Assembly: GCA_019636625.1 (NCBI GenBank)
Contig: JAHBXE010000010.1
Location: forward strand, 62,001 to 126,000
Reading direction: 5' to 3'
DNA length: 64,000 nt
Source: Phycisphaeraceae bacterium
Lineage (GTDB): Bacteria; Planctomycetota; Phycisphaerae; Phycisphaerales; UBA1924
Both the position numbers and the translations under genes were made by a program. Shown one piece after another: positions 60,167-64,000 of the stretch. The notes beneath the pieces are model-generated. The model saw nothing but the letters and a program-made list of their open reading frames with translations, searched no databases and was not told the origin of the DNA. Position 1 is the stretch's first letter. The number at the start of each line of letters is the position of its first letter.

Positions 60167-62182
60167 ATGCGCGTTAAGAACCGTTTCGCCCACCGTCTCT
60201 TTGGTGCCTGTGGCCTGGCTGTCGCCGCGATCGGCGGCTTTGCGGGGTCTGTTCATGCCCAGGCGCCCACCGACATCGCGTTCACGTACCAGGGGCAGCT
60301 GCGCCAGGGCAACACGCCGATCACCGGCAACACGGACTTCATCTTCACGCTGTGGGACGCCACCAGCGGCGGCAACCAGATCGGCCCGACGCTCGTGCTG
60401 GCGAACGTGAATCTGAACGCGCGTGGCCTGCTGACCACAGATCTGGACTTCGGCAACGGCGCCTTCAACGGGCAGGGCCGGTGGCTGCAGATCGCGGTGC
60501 GCAACCCCGCCGGGGCCGGCGCGTACACCACGCTGAACCCGCGGCAGCCGATCCTGCCCACGCCGTACGCGCTGTACGCGCTCAACGGCAATCCCGGCCC
60601 GACAGGCCCGGTGGGCCCGGTTGGCCCGCAGGGCATCCAGGGGCCGGCGGGGCCGATGGGCCCGGCTGGTCCCGTTGGACCGCAGGGGCTCCAGGGTGAA
60701 GTCGGTCCCGTGGGGCCGGCTGGTGCCCAGGGCGCGCAGGGTGAACAAGGCCCCGCTGGTCCGGCTGGTCCCCAAGGCGCATAGGGTGAACAGGGCCCGG
60801 CTGGTCCAGCCGGCCCGCAGGGTCTCCAAGGCGAAGTTGGTCCAATGGGCCCCGCTGGTCCACAGGGTCTCCAGGGTGAAGTCGGGCCGATGGGTCCGGC
60901 TGGTCCGCAGGGCGCGCAGGGTGAGCAGGGCCCGGCTGGTCCCGCTGGACCGCAGGGTCTCCAAGGCGAAGTCGGCCCCATGGGTCCTGCCGGTCCTCAG
61001 GGCGCTCAGGGTGAACAAGGTCCCGCTGGTCCTGCTGGCCCACAGGGTCTCCAAGGCGAAGTCGGTCCAATGGGCCCCGCTGGACCGCAAGGACTCCAGG
61101 GTGAAGTAGGCCCGATGGGTCCCGCTGGTCCGCAGGGCGCTCAGGGTGAACAGGGCCCGGCTGGTCCGGCTGGCCCGCAGGGTCTCCAAGGCGAGGTCGG
61201 TCCCATGGGCCCCGCGGGTCCGCAGGGTCTGCAGGGTGAAGTCGGCCCGATGGGTCCGGCTGGTCCTCAAGGGCTCCAAGGCGAAGTCGGCCCGATGGGT
61301 CCGCAGGGGCCGATCGGTCCGGAAGGTCCGGCTGGTCCCCAGGGTCCCGCTGGTCAGAACGGCGCTGAGGGCCCGGTGGGTCCGCAAGGCCCGATCGGTC
61401 CGGAAGGCCCGCAGGGTCCGGCTGGCCCGCAGGGCCTGCAGGGTGAAGTCGGCCCGATGGGTCCGGCTGGTCCTCAGGGCGCGCAGGGTGAGCAGGGTCC
61501 CGCTGGTCCTGCCGGTCCGCAAGGCGAGCAGGGTCCGCAGGGTCTCCAGGGCGAAGTTGGTCCCATGGGCCCCGCTGGTCCGCAGGGCGCGCAGGGTGAG
61601 CAGGGTCCGGCTGGTCCTCAAGGGGCGGTTGGTCCGACCGGGCCACAGGGCGCCCAAGGTGTTCAGGGCCCTGTCGGCCCGACAGGGAACACGGGTGCAC
61701 AGGGTCCGACGGGGCCGCAGGGTGAGACGGGGGCAGGGCACACGTTGATTCGCAAGACGGCAGCTCAGAATGTCACCAACAGCACCACGCAGACGAATGA
61801 CACACATCTGGTTCTTGCAGTCGGCGCTAACGAAGTGTGGGAGTTTGAGGCGGTGCTCTTCGTTCAGTCTGGCAACAACTCGCCAGACGTTAAAGTCGGA
61901 TTCACGGCTCCAGCTGGCGCAACGGTGACATGGACGGGCCTTGGTTTCCCGACTGGTGCAACTGGCAACATCACTGACGGCAACTTGGCGCTCGTCGGAA
62001 TCACTGGTACGGGCACCGCGTCCTTCGGCGTGATCAACGGGCCGTCTCCAGTCCGCATTCGAGGGTTTATTGCCACCTCCAGCACAGCAGGCAACCTCCA
62101 ACTTCAGTGGTCACAAAACGCCGCCAACAGCTCAGCTACGACAATCCAAGCCAACAGCTTCCTCAAGGCCGGCAAGTTCTGA
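60167..62182 (+). CDS. Collagen-like repeat surface protein interrupted by an in-frame TAG
   Basis: One continuous frame of 671 codons apart from a TAG at 60782-60784 (codon 206). ATG 60167 has GGGGAG seven bases upstream. Parts: signal peptide ([20 protein letters not shown], to about residue 34), an N-terminal beta domain ([20 protein letters not shown]), about 380 residues of uninterrupted Gly-X-Y triplets in 15-residue units ([30 protein letters not shown]), and a C-terminal beta domain starting [15 protein letters not shown]. The TAG replaces a CAG in the GAQGEQG unit, a single C-to-T change. Truncated product, readthrough or sequence error are all possible. Confidence 0.82.
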
Positions 62183-62196
62183 TCCAGTCACTCAAC

Positions 62197-62229
62197 CCCT
62201 CCGGGCCGGAAACGGCCCGGAGGGTCTTT
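62197..62229 (+). terminator. Rho-independent terminator of the collagen-like gene
   Basis: Perfect 12-base stem CCCTCCGGGCCG and CGGCCCGGAGGG with GAAA tetraloop, followed by TCTTT, starting 15 bases after the stop. The stem is long and GC-rich, the T-run short. The ~315 bases from here to the next gene hold no gene or repeat I can recognise. Confidence 0.85.
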
Positions 62230-62545
62230 CGGAAGGGATGGACAATGCGGTTGGCTGGGGCCTTGGGGCCTGGGATAGCTGTTGGAGCGGCGTAGCGGGG
62301 TCATTCTCGGACTTGGATCGTTGAAGGCATGGCACGCAGGTTTACCCAGATTCCGGGATCGGATTTCGCGGCAGGGATCGTCGGATTCGGGGGTTGCATG
62401 GGTGGACGAAGGGGCAGAGTCGTGACACACTTGGGCAGGTCCAGGGAGGGAGGGGCCTTGAGCCCCTGAGAGACACTCGCGTGCCGCGGCCGAAAGGCTC
62501 GTCCCGCGATTCGAGGCACAACTGAAGATGCTGAAGGAGAGAACA

Positions 62546-63028
62546 GTGAAGATTCGCATCATCATCGCGGCGTCGGGCGTCCTGGCTTCGGTGGCGTCGG
62601 CTCAAGAGGGCTCGTACCGGGCGCGGCCGATGTCGCCGGATGAACCCCGGCCGGTGATCCTTCCCGGCGCGCCCGATGGCCCCGGCTACGACATGGATTG
62701 GAACACGTTCGACGGCGGCGGCGGGCCGCTCGGTGGTGGCCTGTACAACCTCAACGGGACCGTCGGCCAGCCGGATGCCGGGCTTCTGACGGGCGGTGGG
62801 TTCGAGCTTGGCGGCGGGTTCTGGCACTTTGAGGCGATCTCGTGCTACGCCAACTGCGATGAGAGCACGGGCACGCCGCTGCTCACCGCCAACGACTTCC
62901 AGTGTTTCCTCAACAAGTTCGCGGCCAACGACCCGTACGCGAACTGCGACGGTTCGACGGGGACGCCGCTGCTCACGGCCAACGACTTCCAGTGCTTCCT
63001 CAACAAGTTCGCCGCGGGCTGCTCGTAA
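62546..63028 (+). CDS. Small secreted protein with duplicated dockerin-like repeats
   Basis: 160 residues from the GTG at 62546, chosen because GGAG lies seven bases upstream and the result is a clean signal peptide (KIRIIIAASGVLASVASAQ). The mature part has the Gly-rich block GGGGPLGGGLYNLNGTVGQP, then DAGLLTGGGFELGGGFW, a motif often seen in planctomycete secreted proteins. It ends with two near-identical 27-residue calcium-loop units (ANCDESTGTPLLTANDFQCF and ANCDGSTGTPLLTANDFQCF) closing in AAGCS. Dockerin-type units suggest binding to cohesins or cell-surface anchoring; no cohesin gene is visible here. Confidence 0.78.
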   Translation: MKIRIIIAASGVLASVASAQEGSYRARPMSPDEPRPVILPGAPDGPGYDMDWNTFDGGGGPLGGGLYNLNGTVGQPDAGLLTGGGFELGGGFWHFEAISCYANCDESTGTPLLTANDFQCFLNKFAANDPYANCDGSTGTPLLTANDFQCFLNKFAAGCS

Positions 63029-63056
63029 CGGGAAAGTGAAAATCAGCACCAGTGCG

Positions 63057-63088
63057 ACGCCGTGCCCCGGGTGGGTGCGGCGTTTTTT
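63057..63088 (+). terminator. Rho-independent terminator after the dockerin-like gene
   Basis: Outer stem ACGCCG/CGGCGT with an inner, partly mismatched GCCCC/GGGTGC stem, followed immediately by six T residues. It lies about 30 bases after the stop codon. Transcription of the dockerin-like gene should end here, before the 113-bp repeat copy B. Confidence 0.75.
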
Positions 63089-63146
63089 CTGGGTTCATCC
63101 GGGATGTGCCGGGGATGGTCGGCGGCGAGCGGCGCGAGCGGCACGA

Positions 63147-63259
63147 GCGGCACGAGCAGTCTTTCAGACTGCGGAGGGAAGGGGTCGCTTGTTCCGGGGG
63201 TGTCGCTCGCCGAGCCTCGCTCCACGCCCCGGCTACTTTCGGTCAGACCTTCGGTCTGA
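63147..63259 (+). repeat. 113-bp two-hairpin dispersed repeat, copy B
   Basis: Same length and order of parts as copy A: GCGGCACGAGC, perfect hairpin CAGTCT-TTC-AGACTG, a 23-base variable stretch, GGGGGTGTCGCTCGCCG, GCCTCGCT, CACGCCCCGGCTA, then perfect hairpin TCAGACC-TTC-GGTCTGA. Just before it, GAGCGGC(A/G)C is repeated in tandem (63127-63150). It lies between a terminator and the next gene, so it interrupts nothing obvious. Confidence 0.85.
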
Positions 63260-63416
63260 AACGCCGGGCAGATCTGTTCCTTGGCGGGCGTGTCGATGAA
63301 GTGCGCATTCCTCTTGGAGCGTGCTGGTTCGAGGAGCGTCTCTGGAAGAGAAAGGTCTCCGTTTGCGAGCCGCCTTGGTTGGCTGCGCGGACGAAACATG
63401 CTCAGGAGGATTGGCG

Positions 63417-64000
63417 ATGCGTAGAGGACCGATGTGTTGTTTCGGGGTGTTGTGTGCCGCGGGCGCGGCCGTCAGCGCTCGAGCCGACCTGACCGTCGTG
63501 GCGCAGTTCAATACCACGGCTTCGGTGGGATTGGCCTTTGACCATTCCACGGGCGAGGTATGGAGCTACCCGGACGCTGGGGCGGTGATTCGGCGGTATT
63601 CGGCGGCCGGCGTGTTGCTTGGCAGCGTGCCCCGGCCCGGCGAGGCGGCCAACGATGCGGATGTTGAGGTGACCGATGGGCCGCTCACGCTGGCGGGCGT
63701 CTTGTTGCCCGATGCGACACTGCTGTTCATCAATGGCGAGAGCGGCACGGCGGACATCTATGCGATCGACAAGCAGTCGGGTGCCGTGGTCGCGACGCTT
63801 GTGACCGCGTTCGGCGCGAGCCATGTGGTGGGCGGTGCGCATCACCGACAGCGCGGCACGATCTTCCTCATTCAGGATGCGGTGCCCGCGGGCACGAGCA
63901 ACGACAACCTGGTCGCCGAGATAAACCCGGCGACGGGTGCGGTCATTCAATCGTGGTACACGACGGTCGCTCTTCCCGGATTCACGGTTGATTTTGGCGA
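63417..64000 (+). CDS. Secreted protein, 3' end beyond the window (propeller-like)
   Basis: 194 codons visible and open to the right edge. ATG at 63417 has GGAGGA six bases upstream. Signal peptide MRRGPMCCFGVLCAAGAAVS, cleaved near ARA. The mature part shows repeated short blades: VGLAFDHSTGEVWSYPDAGA, VIRRYSAAGVLLGSV, TADIYAIDKQSGAVVATLV, LVAEINPATGAVIQSWYTTV, the pattern of NHL/YVTN-type beta propellers common in secreted planctomycete proteins. No C-terminal anchor can be judged. Confidence 0.75.
   Translation, partial: MRRGPMCCFGVLCAAGAAVSARADLTVVAQFNTTASVGLAFDHSTGEVWSYPDAGAVIRRYSAAGVLLGSVPRPGEAANDADVEVTDGPLTLAGVLLPDATLLFINGESGTADIYAIDKQSGAVVATLVTAFGASHVVGGAHHRQRGTIFLIQDAVPAGTSNDNLVAEINPATGAVIQSWYTTVALPGFTVDFG

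Noticed and set aside
60253-60981. Collagen-looking Gly-Pro repeats encoded on the minus strand
   Set aside because: GGN-CCN codons read as Gly/Pro on both strands; only the plus strand has a signal peptide, ribosome site and flanking domains.
57530-62101. A 1523-codon open frame on the minus strand spanning the regulator and collagen genes
   Set aside because: It is the mirror of the GC-rich plus-strand genes; its Arg/Thr/Leu/Pro-rich sequence ([14 protein letters not shown]-type repeats) is the complement of collagen codons and has no domain pattern.
60845-62182. The part after the TAG as an independent gene starting at an internal ATG
   Set aside because: The ATG is simply the Met of a GPM triplet, with no ribosome site or signal peptide; it is the continuation of the upstream gene.
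62458-62490. GAGCCCCTGAGAGACACTCGCG as a degenerate H1 hairpin cassette
   Set aside because: Resembles H1 plus linker in part, but the second arm does not pair and no H2 follows, so chance similarity is as likely.

Overview
The window looks like a chromosomal segment of a GC-rich planctomycete, most probably of the class Phycisphaerae. This is an inference from gene content. Three otherwise unrelated membrane proteins carry the same short C-x2-C-G...C-P-E-C zinc-ribbon. Secreted proteins end in paired NCDxST...DFxCFLNxFA dockerin-like repeats or carry a Gly-rich TxGQPDAG block. Lipid A (lpxI), non-mevalonate isoprenoid (ispG) and FlhF/FlhG-type flagellar genes are also present. No rRNA, tRNA or CRISPR array was seen.

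Layout. (1) 1-25.5 kb, minus strand: an almost unbroken flagellar supercluster, read right to left: FlgN-like chaperone, a soluble histidine kinase and sigma-54 response regulator, flgB-flgC-fliE-fliF-fliG-fliH-fliI-fliJ, a YlxF/MotE-like protein, fliK-flgD-TIGR02530-flgE, a MotA-like protein, fliL-fliN-fliO-fliP-fliQ-fliR-flhB-flhA, then flhF-flhG and a partial small membrane protein. Many junctions overlap (ATGA) or touch. fliM, motB, fliA, flgG and flagellin are not in the window. (2) 25.5-31.7 kb, minus strand and contiguous with the flagellar run: a large membrane-anchored TPR protein, an RDD membrane protein, a lipoprotein and two small proteins. (3) 31.8-43.7 kb: housekeeping and envelope genes (lpxI, a TlyA-like methyltransferase, obg, fur-like, PilZ, GNAT, MFS, ispG, a TraB/GumN-like secreted protein with an inserted GspG-like domain, an alpha/beta hydrolase), plus a REP-associated tyrosine transposase bracketed by arrays of covarying hairpins. 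(4) 43.7-46.1 kb: a small accessory patch with a long inverted repeat, a DUF488 protein overlapping an uncharacterised partner, and the C-terminal stump of a restriction-modification enzyme ending at a 113-bp two-hairpin repeat. (5) 46-52.7 kb: HEAT-repeat operon, an unrecognised conserved-looking protein, ileS. (6) 52.7-56.35 kb: a less GC-rich segment with two atypical genes, bounded by 90-bp direct repeats of the ileS 3' end. (7) 56.5-64 kb: fatty-acid desaturase, a second histidine kinase/sigma-54 regulator pair, a collagen-like surface protein broken by one in-frame TAG, a dockerin-like secreted protein, a second copy of the 113-bp repeat, and an incomplete secreted protein.

How they fit: the first two-component pair sits directly upstream of the rod, basal-body and export genes, so it probably controls flagellar gene expression through sigma-54 (compare FlrBC/FlgSR). 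The second pair sits directly upstream of the collagen-like gene, whose leader holds paired dyads and so may be its target. The most unusual material is the RAYT/hairpin system, the ileS-flanked insert, the amber-interrupted collagen gene and the TraB-GspG fusion.
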